DNA of 64,000 nucleotides from Mesostigma viride (lineage: Eukaryota; Streptophyta; Mesostigmatophyceae; Mesostigmatales; Mesostigmataceae), in contig RPFO01000002.1 of the NCBI GenBank assembly GCA_009746045.1, positions 2,262,506-2,326,505 on the forward strand, read 5' to 3'. Both the position numbers and the translations under genes were made by a program. The notes under the pieces are model-generated. The model ran no database searches. It was not told the DNA's origin and worked only from the letters and a program-made list of their open reading frames with translations. Positions 30,502 through 41,879 of the stretch are shown piece by piece. How positions within the stretch are numbered: the first letter of the stretch is position 1; each line of letters begins with the position of its first letter.

Positions 30502-31221
30502 GCGACTCTCGTCGCTCCCACTGCTGGTGTCTGTCGAGCCTGGGCTGCTCCCGCGCCGCGCGCGTCTCTTCTCCCGGCGCTTGCTCTTCGGATGGCCCTT
30601 GCCCCCTTTGTCCTCGCGCTGGCTCTTTCCTTTCCTCGCTTCCCTCCTCTTCCCCCGCGCCAGGGCTTGCAACTCCGCTCCGATGAGCTCGCGGACGCCC
30701 GCCAGAAGGGCAGCATTCTCTGCCAGCTTTCGGTTCCTGCCCTGAGACTTCTTTCCCTTGGCGCGAGCAGCAGCAGGGGCCAGCTGCTCGCGCGCGTCCA
30801 AAAAATCCTCAGAGCTCGTCGCGCCCTCCTCTTCCTCGTCGGTGCCGTTGCTGGGAGGATCCTTTCGGGTCCTTTCGCCCCTGGCTGGACCAGTCTTCCC
30901 CTTGCCCCCAGTGGCCACTGGGGGCTTCTTCATCTCTAGAGTAATGGCCTTGCACAACATGGAACCCATGTCGGAATCACTTGACCCCTCACTAATCTGG
31001 AGCCCTGTCTTGAGAAACTGTCCCAAGGATGTCAAACAACCCTCAGACATAGTAGTAAGCCTTTGGGCCCAGTTTGGACCGAGATACTCAGTCAAGAACT
31101 TCAAAGTCGTTAGCAGCTCCTTGCCCCCCTGAAAATACGATTTTTTCACATTTAATAAGAAATCTCGGTCTACTGCCTCAAGGGTGGTGTCTTCGTGATC
31201 ACTAGCCACTATAGAATTCAA
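30470..31221 (-). CDS. SDR-C Gag-like protein (3' truncated)
   Basis: The minus-strand frame from ATG 31221 (MNSIVASDHED) encodes an N-terminal helical domain of about 90 residues. An acidic stretch with EEEEG follows, then a long Lys/Arg-rich segment and a serine tract encoded by a CTG/CAG repeat (30470-30500). The sequence then passes into unrelated SDR-B DNA. It lies directly downstream of an SDR-C A repeat (31970-31452, minus), the same position gag has in SDR-A. Similarity to SDR-A Gag is in layout (basic plus Ser tract), not clear sequence identity. Gag role is inferred. Confidence 0.6.
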
Positions 31222-31451
31222 AGATGAAGAAATTTCTCACAACTAGGCTCAATATTCCGCAATCTTGGAGACTGAGAAAAATTTCGAACTGAAAATTTGT
31301 CACTCAGTTCTACCTTGCGGACTTTTACTCCCGTTGCGCAAACCCGTCAAAACTTGATGCGAAAACCGTCAAAATGTTGTCGGCTATTGTCTCACGATTA
31401 GTTTGACACCAACTTTGTCAAAAACGGTGTGAAGTATTGCTCTAGTTGTGT

Positions 31452-31970
31452 TGAAAACTGATAAGCTGGCTTGGCAGCCATCACCACCCATAATACATCG
31501 CATCAACGTTGCATCCGTGACACATGCAAGTGCGGCGCCCCGCTGGCGCGGCGCTCCATGTAAGAATGACCTCAGAATACTACTGTACTAGATCTAGGAC
31601 CCTGATACTACTTTTCTCAACATTGTACTACATTTTTATGATGTCCCACATGTTCTGTCATGCGAAAACCGTTCAGCAACCACCTGGCATATCTTGAGGG
31701 TCCCTGGATACTAGTTGAAGTAGATTGAACTAGTTTGAACTAGTTTGAACTAGTTGGTACTACCTGTACTAACTTTGAACTAGTTCGAACTACATCTGAG
31801 GCCCATCCAAGGCTGTCAGACCCTCCAGAGAGGGCGTGGCAACCCCGTTTGGCTCCCGCATGTCGACTTGCACCACTGGGCAACGGTGTAGCGCCTCCAA
31901 GGTAGCGGCGCACCTCCATCCCTCCGCTCCCCCAGGCAAAATCAGGGAATCCCGATGGTAAGATCAATCA
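31452..31970 (-). repeat. SDR-C repeat A1
   Basis: On the minus strand it starts TGATTGATCTTACCATC and ends CTTATCAGTTTTC, matching the ends of SDR-A A repeats (TGGTTGATCTTACG, TTTATCAGTTTTC). It includes a run of AACTAGTTTG-type motifs (about 31715-31790). A second copy is at 52595-53112. It is inserted into the reversed methyltransferase-element gag at 31971. Confidence 0.8.
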
Positions 31971-32736
31971 GGCAGCATGCGTCCTGGTGCACCCCTGCGT
32001 GGGTCCATCGCGCGCGCCAGCCCTGCCCCGTTCTCCTCGTGCAATCCGTCTCGCGCTTGATCGAAAGGCAGGCGCCTGGGCGCCAGCGTATACTCGCCCC
32101 GTGGCTGACCATCCGCCTCACCAAGCAAGTCGTGTTGGGTTAGCGACCCAGCCAAAACCCCTGGTTCCATCGGAGCCCTTCCCGCCGCATTACCTGAGGT
32201 TGGCAGCTGGTCCCGCTCGCTCCCTCGGCTCCGCGGCAACACCACTTGGGCCCGGCATCAATGCCTGCCCGTCCCATGGTGTGGACTGCAGATGACGACC
32301 CTCTACGGCCACCAATCTGTCGGTCACTTCCCGCATCTGCAGCGCCAGTTGCTGCTGCAACTGTTGCGACTGTTGCTGCATCTGCGCTTGCATCTGCGCG
32401 AACAGCGCCACCATACTCAGCGGCGCTTCTTGGTCGCGACTCTCACCCACTGCGGGTACGGCGGGAGGAATCCCACCATTCGACCCCGGAGCGGACGTGT
32501 CGGCATCTGCTCTATTTGCATCCGCCATGGCTCGAGTCTGCGCTCGCGTCACTGGCATGCACCAGCTGACCGATGGGCAAAACAAGAACCAACAAGCCTA
32601 GGTTTCGCTGACAAGAAGCAACAACCAAAGGCTTTATAACAGGCGTCAAGGATAACGACTCTACTAGCCTGCCAGAAAAAGACAAGAGCCAGCAAATTCT
32701 GGCTAGTTCTATTTTCTTAAAATCTGTCTCAAGACA
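31971..32736 (-). pseudogene. Methyltransferase-retroelement Gag N-terminus, second copy
   Basis: Minus-strand frame from ATG 32585 to about 31971 is nearly identical to 3588-4200 (Gln/Met-rich segment, TSAPGSNGGIPP). A small change near 32215 shifts the frame. It is truncated by SDR-C at 31970, and its leader is split by an SDR-A A repeat at 32737-33202. Confidence 0.75.
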
Positions 32737-33202
32737 TGGTTGATCTTACGATCTGGATTCCCTGATTTGCGACTAAGGGGAGCGGAGTGCGAGTCGGTGC
32801 CGCTGCCTCATGGCTGATCTGCGAGAAATGCTCCTGGAAAGGGTGAAAGTCCCTGCAAATGACCTCTGGACTGTTTCCAAGTACTTTGATGTAGTTCAAA
32901 GTACTTCATTGGTACTACAGGGTAGTACAATCTACTTCAAACTAGCTCAGGCTAGTAAAGATTCGTTCAGGTGTAGCACAACCTGCCTAGGAGGTGGTAT
33001 GACCACCTGGGTTGAAGTAGACAGTGACTAAACGTAGTACAATGTCGAAAGAATCAGTACAAGTGGGTTCTTTGTAGTACAACTGGTCAGTGGCACCTAG
33101 GCGCCGCGCCAGTACTGTACCGGACTTGCATTCGTCACCGTGCGCATGCAATGCAGCCAATTTATTGAGGAAGACATGGCGGCGCATGCTTTATCAGTTT
33201 TC
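32737..33202 (+). repeat. Isolated SDR-A A repeat
   Basis: A 466-bp A repeat with a 10-bp deletion in the CTAGTTCAAA array. It replaces about nine bases of the retroelement leader found at 3431-3439; the leader continues after a few extra bases near 33216. No B repeat follows, so this is a remnant. Confidence 0.75.
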
Positions 33203-33320
33203 AATCAATCAGTTTACAAACTGTCAGCCAGGCCATTCCCTGTACTGCTGATGGTTGATAAACACTAAAGCCAACGTCTTGGCTTCGAACAGAAGGAAGC
33301 AGACTACCGGGTAGTCTCTT
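33203..33320 (-). other. Methyltransferase-retroelement leader fragment
   Basis: This is the reverse complement of about 3312-3430 of the first copy. Similarity ends at GACTACCGGGTAG, after which the sequence is unrelated. Confidence 0.6.
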
Positions 33321-34727
33321 CGAGTAACAAAAGGAGGGTTCTCAGCCGAGGACAAGGAACTGTCCCTCGTGCCTGATGACCACCTTATTGGTCCCCTTGT
33401 GTACCGTCACGTGCCGCGTTTGACTATCCTTGCTGAGGCGTTAGCTAGACGCTCCAACTAATCTAATTGCGACAATGATTATGGTGCAAGATGATGCTTT
33501 TGCCTCCCCTGCTATAGAACAATGTTTTCACAACACACACTTTGCACAGTCTGATGATGAAGCCGCACATGCGGAATTTATTGAGAAAGTTAATACAATT
33601 ACAACACGTTGATAGTCTCAATATCGATGCACTCCATGCTCACGAGCCCGCAGTTAGGCAGCGCTCCATGACATGCTACCGGGCTTGCTTTTGAGGAAAG
33701 GGAGAAACACGAAGGCCACTAACGAGAGACTCGAAGAGACTACACGCTACGTGAAAGTCCTCTTCGACTATGAACCAAACCATTCGTCATGCCACACGCA
33801 TGACACACGCCACACTTGTCAGTCCAGCCAGGAATGCCAAAACTATCTTGCTGCCTGAACCATGCAAACAGAAACCGCATTCCAGTTGCCGTCCTGGCTT
33901 ACTACCACACATGCCAACAAAAACAGGAAGGCATCCCGACAAATCTAAATTGCTACCCTTTTGCCAATCTCATCTCCTAGTCTGAGGCTCCGGCATTTCT
34001 GTCCCTGGGAATGTCCGGCATTTAGTCACGACCACCAAGGTGGAAGCATAATATCCTTCAAACAATCTGCACGCTCACACCTAGCGTGTGAGTGGCCCAG
34101 CAAACATTGCTTCTAATCTTTCCTTTCTAGAAGAAATCCCTTTGTAGGGCTGCCAGCGATTTCGCATTCATTCCAGCGATCTGGCTCCGCACCGCAAATT
34201 GTCCTTTTCCATTTTCTGTCCAGTCCTCATAACGTTGACCCGCTATTCTACACCACAAAGACACCTGGCCTGTCAATAGCCTCGGCGCTGTTGAAGTCCA
34301 GCAGTCCAGCTCCAGCTCCAGCTCCAGCTCCAGCTCCAGCTCCAGCTGTCCTAGTACTCGCGTATGATCCTCTCGACGCTGCGCACTTGTGCTGCCGTCC
34401 GTTCAAGTCAGTGCTGCGCGCCCAGCCGTGCCTGGCCCGGCGCGCGCGCACGTACACTTTCGTCCGCTCTTATGCTGCAAGTGCTAGTGTCCCCCCCCCC
34501 GGTCACTTGCCTTTAACTGTTTAGATTATCCCACCAAGCCAGAGAAACGGCAGGCAGTGCACAGCATGCTGCAAGGTGCTCACCTCGCCGATGGTCTTCA
34601 CGCGCTTGTCAGTGAACAAAATAACAACAACAAACAAAGTAAAAAATGCGCAGAAAACAAATTCCTTGCGCACGTCACTGGTCTTGTGCATAGTGGGCAC
34701 CCGGATGACATAGCTCGCGTCCGTGAC
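33321..34727. other. Unassigned region with hexamer microsatellite
   Basis: No gene or known element is recognised. The only clear structure is about seven tandem copies of the hexamer GCTCCA at about 34306-34349. Reading frames are short and without recognisable domains. Confidence 0.4.
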
Positions 34728-34970
34728 AGGCCTCCCTACTGGGACGCTGGGTATGGATCCAGCTGCTGCGCAGGAGTCTGCTAAGCACTTGGTTCAACGC
34801 CTACAGGATGCTCCACCAAGTGCTGGCCCTCCGCAAGGGAGGACGCTTCCAACTCTGGGCAAGTGTGCGCCGGGAGCTCTGGGCGGCTGTCTGCCTGGCT
34901 CCCCTGGTGCATGCGCAGTGCAACCAGCCGATGGACACCACCGTCGTGGCCAGTGACGCGTCGAGCCGGG
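34728..34970 (+). pseudogene. SDR-A RT/RNase H fragment interrupted by TIR element
   Basis: Encodes the RT-RNase H connection (GRWVWIQLLRRSLL-like) up to VVASDASSR. The coding sequence resumes after the TIR element at 36410-36574. The joint GAGCCGGG/GCTCCGG matches the uninterrupted copies exactly. Confidence 0.8.
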
Positions 34971-36409
34971 CATTACAATTCGTTCAAGTGGCCCGCCGGA
35001 GCGGCTGTACAATTTTTCCCAGTGAGCGCGCTGCCAAGTGTACTTGTGGGCAAATTTTTAGGTGCTCCGTCACTTCGAGGTACTAAAAAATTAGGCTACG
35101 GGACAAAGTCGAATTACATAATTGTACTGATTGTCTCGAGTCCAATTTCAAGTTTCAAATTTCAAAGGTCGCGCAACTCAAACAGGGGGGCCAGAGATCA
35201 ATTAAGATCTACCAAGAGGATCAATTATATACCCGACTTCTCCGTTAAATCTCATCGACCGGTTTTCGAAACAACCAACGAACGCCGTAGATGCAGATCC
35301 AACGGAGTAAACAACGTCAGGACCGACGCGGCGCCTAAGTTCCTTTTGTGCGAGCCATTTTAACTTCGCGCCGCGTCGTGTACCTGCCGAGCCCTTTTCT
35401 GAACGTGAGATGCAAAATCCGCTTGCCAGACCGGGAACTCCGTCCAATGCCGTCTTGCAGTACCACCAATGCACTACCATTCAAATCACCGATATCGCTG
35501 GACGTAAACCTCTTATTTAACTTCGCCATCTAGAAACGCGACACTACCGCGACTTCAGTACTTTTCGTCACCCTTGACATGTTGTCGTACAATACTGCAA
35601 ATTAAAGCCAATAGAAACTCGCCTCATCAGCAGTTTTACTCCGATTTCTTATCCCGCGCCCTTATTATTGGTTGCCTTTCCGCTGTTCCGCGGACCTTAC
35701 GATTGCCTAGCTTTGCGCGAAACTTTGAAATTTGAAATTTGAAGCCAGTTTTACACCGATTCGGCGAATTTCAGCGTATTTTCAGTCGAACGAAAGGAAG
35801 TGACGCCAACTACCAAAAAGTTTCCGTTACGAATTGTCAGCCCAACACTCGCGCAAAATGAAGTGACGGCAACTACCAAAACGTTTCCGTTACGAATTTT
35901 CAGTCCCACACGCTGGCACAAGAGGAAGTGACGGCAACTACCAAAACGTTTCCGTTACGAATTTTCAGTCCCACACTTCGCGCAAATTTCAGTAGGCATG
36001 CACGCAAGCTACCTTTTAAAATTTTGCGCAAGTATGGAACGCATTTCATTCGTCTCGAGGAACGCTGCCCGCCAACTACCCCTGTTCAGAAATTTCCCTC
36101 GAACTTTACTTGAGGTTTGGAAATCTGAACGTCCGCGCAAATTTTAGTAGGGCTGCACGCAAGCTACCTTTCAAAATTTTGCGCAACTATGGAACGCAAT
36201 TCATTCGTCCGGAGGAATGTCGCTCGTAAACTGCCCCCGTTCAGAAAGTTCCGCCGAACTTTACTTGAGATTTGGAAATCTGAACGTGCGGTTGGTGTTT
36301 CGTGGGGAAACCCAAGTTCCCCAAGTAATTCACCAATGACGCGCTTCGAACACTTGCCCGCGAAAACCTAAGCAGACGCTCCGGCTGGCCACTTAAACGA
36401 AACTTGATG
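34971..36409. mobile_element. TIR element E, 1439-bp copy
   Basis: Ends read CATTACAATTCGTTCAAGTG on the left and, as the complement on the right, CATCAAGTTTCGTTTAAGTG, each followed by the GCCGGAGCG core. It is inserted in SDR-A RNase H with no duplicated bases. It has three copies of a 64-bp repeat (about 35797-35980) and two of about 155 bp (about 35985-36295). A block at about 35548-35598 also occurs in the foldback element at 62366-62420. Short frames (for example minus 35335-35529) match nothing I know. Superfamily unassigned. Confidence 0.75.
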
Positions 36410-36574
36410 GCTCCGGTGTGGTGTACGCCCGTCCGTGGCAGAGGCAGACGTGAAGGCTTCGTCCAACTGCCGCGAGATGAAGGGGTGGAAGACTGTGTGT
36501 GTCGGTTCGGAAGAGGTCGGTGTGGAGCGAACGGAGGAGAGGGAACATCGGGCGGTGGCGACCGCCTGCTGGCG
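36410..36574 (+). pseudogene. SDR-A RNase H fragment
   Basis: Continuation of 34728-34970 (GSGVVYARL onward). It carries a small insertion near 36432 (GTCCGTGG for GTCTGG), and is cut at GCTGGCG by the next SDR-A A1. Confidence 0.8.
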
Positions 36575-37050
36575 TGGTTGATCTTACGATCTGGATTCCC
36601 TGATTTGCGACTAAGGGGAGCGGAGTGCGAGTCGGTGCCGCTGCCTCATGGCTGATCTGCGAGAAATGCTCATGGAAAGGGTGAAAGTCCCTGCAAATGA
36701 CCTATGGACTGCTTCCAAGTACTTGGATGTAGTTCAAAGTACTTCATTGGTACTACAGGGTAGTACAATCTACTTCAAACTTGTTCAAACTAGCTCAGGC
36801 TAGTAAAGATTCGTTCAGGTGTAGCACAACCTGCCTAGGAGGTGGTATGACCACCTGGGTTGAAGTAGACAGTGACTAAACGTAGTACAATGTCGAAAGA
36901 ATCAGTACAAATGGGTTCTTTGTAGTACAACTGTTCAGTGGCACCTGGGCGCCGCGCCAGTACTGTACCGGACATGCATCCGTCACCATGCGCCTGCAAT
37001 GCAGCCAATTTATTGAGGAAGACATGGCGGCGCATGCTTTATCAGTTTTC
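36575..37050 (+). repeat. SDR-A A1 of the 36.6-kb copy
   Basis: Left terminal repeat matching 4613-5088 with scattered substitutions. It opens an SDR-A subfamily-2 copy continuing to 40573, and is inserted in the RNase H of an older SDR-A. Confidence 0.88.
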
Positions 37051-37142
37051 TTTGCCGTTTCTTGGTCAAAATCACTCGTTCTTTTTGCGCTCTTTAAAGC
37101 TCGATAATTTCCACGTCATATTAAGTGATTTCGTAGCAAAAA

Positions 37143-39061
37143 ATGGGGTCGAATGAGCCCATTCCGAGAGGTTTCGCGCAAACTGCACGAAATCTTTATT
37201 TTGCAGCAAATAAGGATAGCACTTCGTTGGCCACTTTGATAGTGGGTTCCCTCGGTCCTGCCTACAAGGCAAGACTTGCAGCTTCTTCAAAAAGTCCCTT
37301 AGACTCATTAGGACGGTATTTGGTGAGTGTGGGATATGAAATAGAAGCTAGCAGCGAGCCAGCACAACTGGGAAGAATATCGCGTTTTCCTTGGAGCACA
37401 AACTGCCAGAGGGGTTCCTGGCCGAAATGGGGGCCGAGGAGGGCTTCGTAGGCTCTGAGGAGGCCGAAGATATGTTGGGGGACATGTCTGGGGCCTCTGG
37501 AGATGAGCAGAATGATGGGGCGCCTCAAGCTGCGAATTTTTCCAATGATTTGGCAAAAATTGCGGCAACCATGGGCAACATGAGCATAGAAGCCCTAGGA
37601 TCGGCTCAGGAGACTGGCACAGGTCTCCCAGGGGGTGGGGAGACTGTTGGCAGAGGTGCCACGCCATTTGCTGCGCGAGGGAAGGTGGTGGGAGGCACCC
37701 CCCTGGTGGCTGGAGGGGCCAGGGGAAAGGGGGTAGGGAACACGGCCCCAACTGTGGGGGGGGGGCGCAGCGGTGGCAAGGGAGGGGCTGCGGGGGCCCA
37801 CCTGTTGGCCATGGACCCCTCCATGATGGCCCGCATGGGCGCCGTCATGGGTGGACAGGGGGTGATGGGTGCGGGGGGGATGGGGGGGGGCCCTGCCGGC
37901 TTGCAGGGAGGAGGGCACCCCCCATTGGGCCCTGCACTGCGAGTGCCGGGTGGGCACACCCCTCAAACCCACCCCGGGATAGCCCCACTGTGGGCTGGTG
38001 GCCTGCACGCCACGGGGGTAGCCCCTCCATGGGGGTACACCAGTGGGGCAGGGGAAGGAGCAGTGCCAGGGGGCGGTTACTGGGTGCCTGCTCCCCCCCC
38101 GGGGTACTGGGGAGCCGGGTGGCCGGGGGCTGGAGGCCCAGGCACTGGGGAAGAGCCCCGGGGCGGCCAGGGGGGATGGGTGACGGCCCCCGTGTCCGTG
38201 GCGGGGGACGAGGAGCCTGCAGAGGGGTATCCCTTGCACAGCTCACACCCAGCGGCCCAGCAAGGGGCGCGGGGGGGTGGGACCATCCTGCCCGGCGCCA
38301 AACCAGTGGCCCCAGCACCGGCGCGAGCCAAGACGGCCAAGTGTCCCAAGTGCCGCCATCGCACGTGCCGTTGCAGCAGCAGCAGCAGCAGCAGCAGCAG
38401 CGGCGGCAGCAGCAGCAGCGACAGCAGCAGCGACTCGGGCCGGCGCAGCAGCAGCCGGCGCCGCAGGGACCGCCTACCGGGTCGCGCCGACCCAGCGAGC
38501 GGCCAGGTGTTGGCTGTGCCCATGACCAAGGGGGTCACCCTGCCGGGGACTGCCACCAGCATCCCTTGGGAGGTGGAGGACTACCGGTACAAGCTGCGGG
38601 TGCTGCCCGAGTACCTGCAAACGGCCAAGGACCGGTACGGGGGCAGTCTGCGGGCCCGGCTGGAGGGCCTGAAGCCCATGTTCATCCGTGGGCCAGGCCA
38701 GACCAGCGGGTGGCAGAGTCGCGAGCGCATGGACATCGCGGTCAACCTGTGCCACGCCCTGGACGTGGCGGTGAAGGAGCTGGGAGTCACGGCGGTGACC
38801 GAGCTCGCGTGCATGGAGTACTTTGCACGCATCGTGGAGTCACTCATGATGGTGGAGAGCGAGCGGGGCCAGGGCGCGTGGGTCGCCCAGGCCGCCTTCG
38901 TGCTGCCGGTGGTGGAGAGCGGCAGCCAGCGGACGAGGGCGGCGCGACGGGCTCTCAAGGCCGCCAAGAAGGAGCACGACGCGCGGGTCAGCGCGGCGGT
39001 GCTGGCCAAGGTGGATGGGGGGGCGGTGGCCTCCTCCTCCGCCAGCAACAAGCAGAAGTGA
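37143..39061 (+). CDS. SDR-A (subfamily 2) Gag, one frameshift
   Basis: The most complete gag of this subfamily. From ATG 37143 (MGSNEPIPRGFAQ) one frame covers about 80 residues of the N-terminal domain. A frame change at about 37385 leads to the long frame ending at 39061. After the N-terminal domain come an acidic stretch (EEAEDMLGDMSG), a long Gly/Pro/Ala-rich linker, the putative zinc motif CPKCRHRTCRC, a Ser tract, an RRSSSRRRRDR patch and the conserved C-terminal helical domain (about 38550-39000). The frameshift probably inactivates it. PRGFA at the N-terminus links it to the gag at 5179. Confidence 0.75.
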
Positions 39062-39078
39062 GGGGGCGCGGCGTGTTC

Positions 39079-39478
39079 CCCCTCCCAGTTCCGGCCGTCC
39101 AGCCCCTCGACCGGTCCCGCCTGCGCTCACGACGCAGGCTGCAGCGAGCCACGCGGCGGCGGGCGCGCTTGCTGCTCATGGTCCGGCTTGTGGAAGGCCT
39201 GAACTGGATGTGGGGGGGGACACGGGAACCGCCTGTGGGGGCGGCCGGGTGTGGGGCGGGGCCAGCAATGGCCACGCCTAACGGCGGGCCCCCAGGGCGC
39301 GGCACTAGCGGGGCGACGGCAACGGCTCCCTGCACCGCTGCCCAGCAGGCGGCCCTACAAGGGCTGGAGATTGCCGCCCAGGTCCATGAGCGCCGGCTGA
39401 GAGCCGTAGCGGCAGAGGACCTGGTGCATGACGTTGAGTCTGGGCCCTATGGGCCCGACGGGCAATATGAAATGATTG
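39079..39478 (+). CDS. SDR-A ORF2 leader, deleted at its end
   Basis: The leader (VRLVEGLNWMW, AAQQAALQGLEIAAQ) follows the gag stop. It ends at QYEMI, where a deletion joins it to the middle of the RT at 39479. The slippery run and the first RT motifs are lost. Confidence 0.65.
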
Positions 39479-40573
39479 CATCAGCTCGGGGTGCGCACAG
39501 TGCGTGAGGGAGGACGGGAGTGGATGGAGTTGGTGGGGGCCGCCGAACTTGACTGGCAGCTGCTGCCCGAGGACCCTCCTCGGCCGGCGCAGTTGGTCAT
39601 GATCGACGACCTGGGCACCACACACGCGCGCAGCGCAGCGGAGGCGAACGCGCTGCTGGACCGCGCATGCACCGAGTGCTACGCGCCAGCTGGCCTGGTG
39701 GTGAATGAGAAAAAGGTCGAGCGGGCGCGGGAAGGTCAAGCTGTGGAGATCCTGGGCATCGAGTTTCACCAAGATGGGAGCTTGTGGCCGTCGGCGAAGC
39801 GACTGGCCCTCCTGGTCCACGACACCGAGGCGGTGCTGGCCCAGGGACGTGCAAGCTACCATGAGTTGGCCTCCCTACTGGGACGCTGGGTATGGATCCA
39901 GCTGCTGCGCAGGAGTCTGCTAAGCACCTGGTTCCACGCCTACAGGATGCTCCACCAAGTGCTGGCCCTCCGCAAGGGAGGACGCTTCCAACTCTGGGCA
40001 AGTGTGCGCCGGGAGCTCTGGGCGGCTGTCTGCCTGGCTCCCCTGGTGCATGCGCAGCGCAACCAGCCACTGGACACCACCGTCGTGGCCAGTGACGCGT
40101 CGAGCCGGGGCTCCGGTGTGGTGTACGCCCGTCTGGCAGAGGCAGACGTGAAGGCTTTGTCCAACTGCCGCGAAATGAAGGGGTGGAAGACTCTGTGTGT
40201 CGGGTCGGAAGAGGTCGGTGTGGAGCGAACGATCAGAGGATGTGGCGGTGAAACACCGGTGGAGGGACTGCGGGGGCGCACATCAATGAGAAGGAGGCGC
40301 GCGCAGCCGTGCAGAGCCTGGAGTGGGGGCTGCGCACGCGGGCGCGGTGGGGGCGACGGCACGTACGGCTGGTGGATAACACCACCGTGGTGGGCGCAGT
40401 GGTGAAGGGGCGGTCATCATCTTACCGCCTCAACACGTGGTGCCGCCGCGCTGCCGCCCTGGGCTGTGTCAGCAGCACCAGGTACCACAAGGTGTACATC
40501 CGCTCGGAGCGGAACCCCGCTGACGCGCCCAGCCGGGGCCGGTGGGTGCGGGACCTGACCTCCGATGGAGATG
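39479..40573 (+). pseudogene. SDR-A RT/RNase H fragment
   Basis: Begins at the RT segment HQLGVRTVREGG and contains MIDDL, LGIEF and the RNase H ASDASSRGSG. At about 40232 a short replacement removes about 50 bases and shifts the frame. RNase H continues in another frame through VDNT and NPADAPSR. It ends at the start of the 2A region (DGDV, 40573), where an SDR-B terminus begins. Confidence 0.8.
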
Positions 40574-40676
40574 TTCTATTTATTTTTATACGTGCTTTCA
40601 CCCAGCGGCGTCCCTTGCCTCCTTTGCTCCCTCCGCCCTGACAAATCAGGGAATCCAGATCGAGGGAGATCAACCA
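40574..40676 (-). mobile_element. SDR-B terminus fragment
   Basis: The first 103 bases of an SDR-B A repeat in reverse, with the TGGTTGATCTCCC end at 40676. It is flanked by LINE sequence on one side and SDR-A on the other. Confidence 0.75.
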
Positions 40677-41037
40677 TGCACCTGGGCTGCCGTACCACCA
40701 TGTAGTCCAGACAGGCCTGACGGTCGTTAGGGCCCCGAACAGTGACCAAGTCCTGTGAGGGACGTTGGAAGTGACAGTAATTGACAGCAACCATGACCCC
40801 GCTATCCCGCAAGAAGGCAGAAAACAAGGGGTTGTTGTCCTTAGCAGCCGTGCCGGCAGGCGCAAAGCGACTTCCAGCAGTGCCCACGGGGAGCGTGGCG
40901 TTGGCGTCGAGCAGCATAACCAAGAAGTGGCGGGCCGGGTTGGCCCCCTCAAGGCTATGCAAGTCCTTGAAGAACTTCTGGCGTTCCAACTGATAAGACC
41001 ACAATGTGGTGCGGAACCCACCCCAACCGTGAGGTGG
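40677..41037 (-). pseudogene. LINE endonuclease (EEP) fragment
   Basis: The minus-strand frame from about 41004 carries VMLLDANATL, a catalytic-core pattern like the GDFNA of exonuclease-endonuclease-phosphatase domains, and LDYMVV, like the IDYILV motif near the end of LINE EEP domains. It is cut by the SDR-B fragment at 40676. It may belong to the same LINE type as 55714-56226, but the two pieces do not overlap. Confidence 0.65.
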
Positions 41038-41879
41038 TGTTTAGACCACCCCTCAACTGAGGTGAAATGTGCTACCTAAGGCGTGGGGTTAGAAACTTCA
41101 GCGTGCTGAGGCTGGCTGCCAGCGGCGAACACAAAAGGCCAACGCCACCTTGGCCTGGCATCCCACTGCCAGCAAAGTAAAAACGCCAACCGCCTGCCAG
41201 GCGATCAGTGAGCACCGTGCCAGTAGGCATCGTGCGACGATGCTCCGGCACGCCTAGAATCGGTTTTCTCTGAATATAGTTTAATTAACGCATGCGGGAA
41301 AGATGGGGCCGCTATGCCGTGGCCTGGATGTGGAAGGCTGTCTGCGACATGGGCTGACTGATTCAATCTGTACAAAGGGTTTCCTGTTCGCCCGAATTTT
41401 CCTTGGATGACCCGGTTGTTTATAAGGGTCGGTGGCTATTATTTAGTGGTCCGAGAAAATTAATTGTAGGTGTTATACGACTTGCTTGCAAAGATTCGTG
41501 TTTGGTTGCACCAGCTGAGGTTAGGTGGGGACCTGTAGGGTCGGCTGGCTGCTTGACGAATCTTTGGCTGATTTGTTTTCTTTAGTGAGTCGTGATTAAT
41601 TATTTTATAGTGGATTCGGACCGGCCCAAGGGGGTCGATGGGCGACTTAATTGTTTGTCAGACTTGGGAACCTTGTACAACTACCTGTACGGTTAACGCA
41701 CTAGCCTGGGGGTGCGTGGCCACGTTGTTTGTAGTGGCGTTTTCAGCACTGTTCAGGCCGGCCTGTGACGCATGCTGGTGTTACTTAATTTAGGATGATG
41801 TCAGCTTGTGTGTCGGCGGGCCATGCCTTAAGCAAGCTAGGCAGGCAATGATCCGCAATTGTTTCTTTCCCCTCCCTCC
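41038..41879. other. Unassigned region left of the LTR retrotransposon
   Basis: No gene recognised. Short frames only. The last five bases (41875-41879, CCTCC) are the left target-site duplication of the LTR element. Confidence 0.4.

Noticed and set aside
36575-37050. A repeats considered as LTRs of a standard LTR retrotransposon
   Set aside because: They do not have TG...CA ends, make no target duplication, and the second copy lies internally between B1 and B2, which fits split direct repeats instead.
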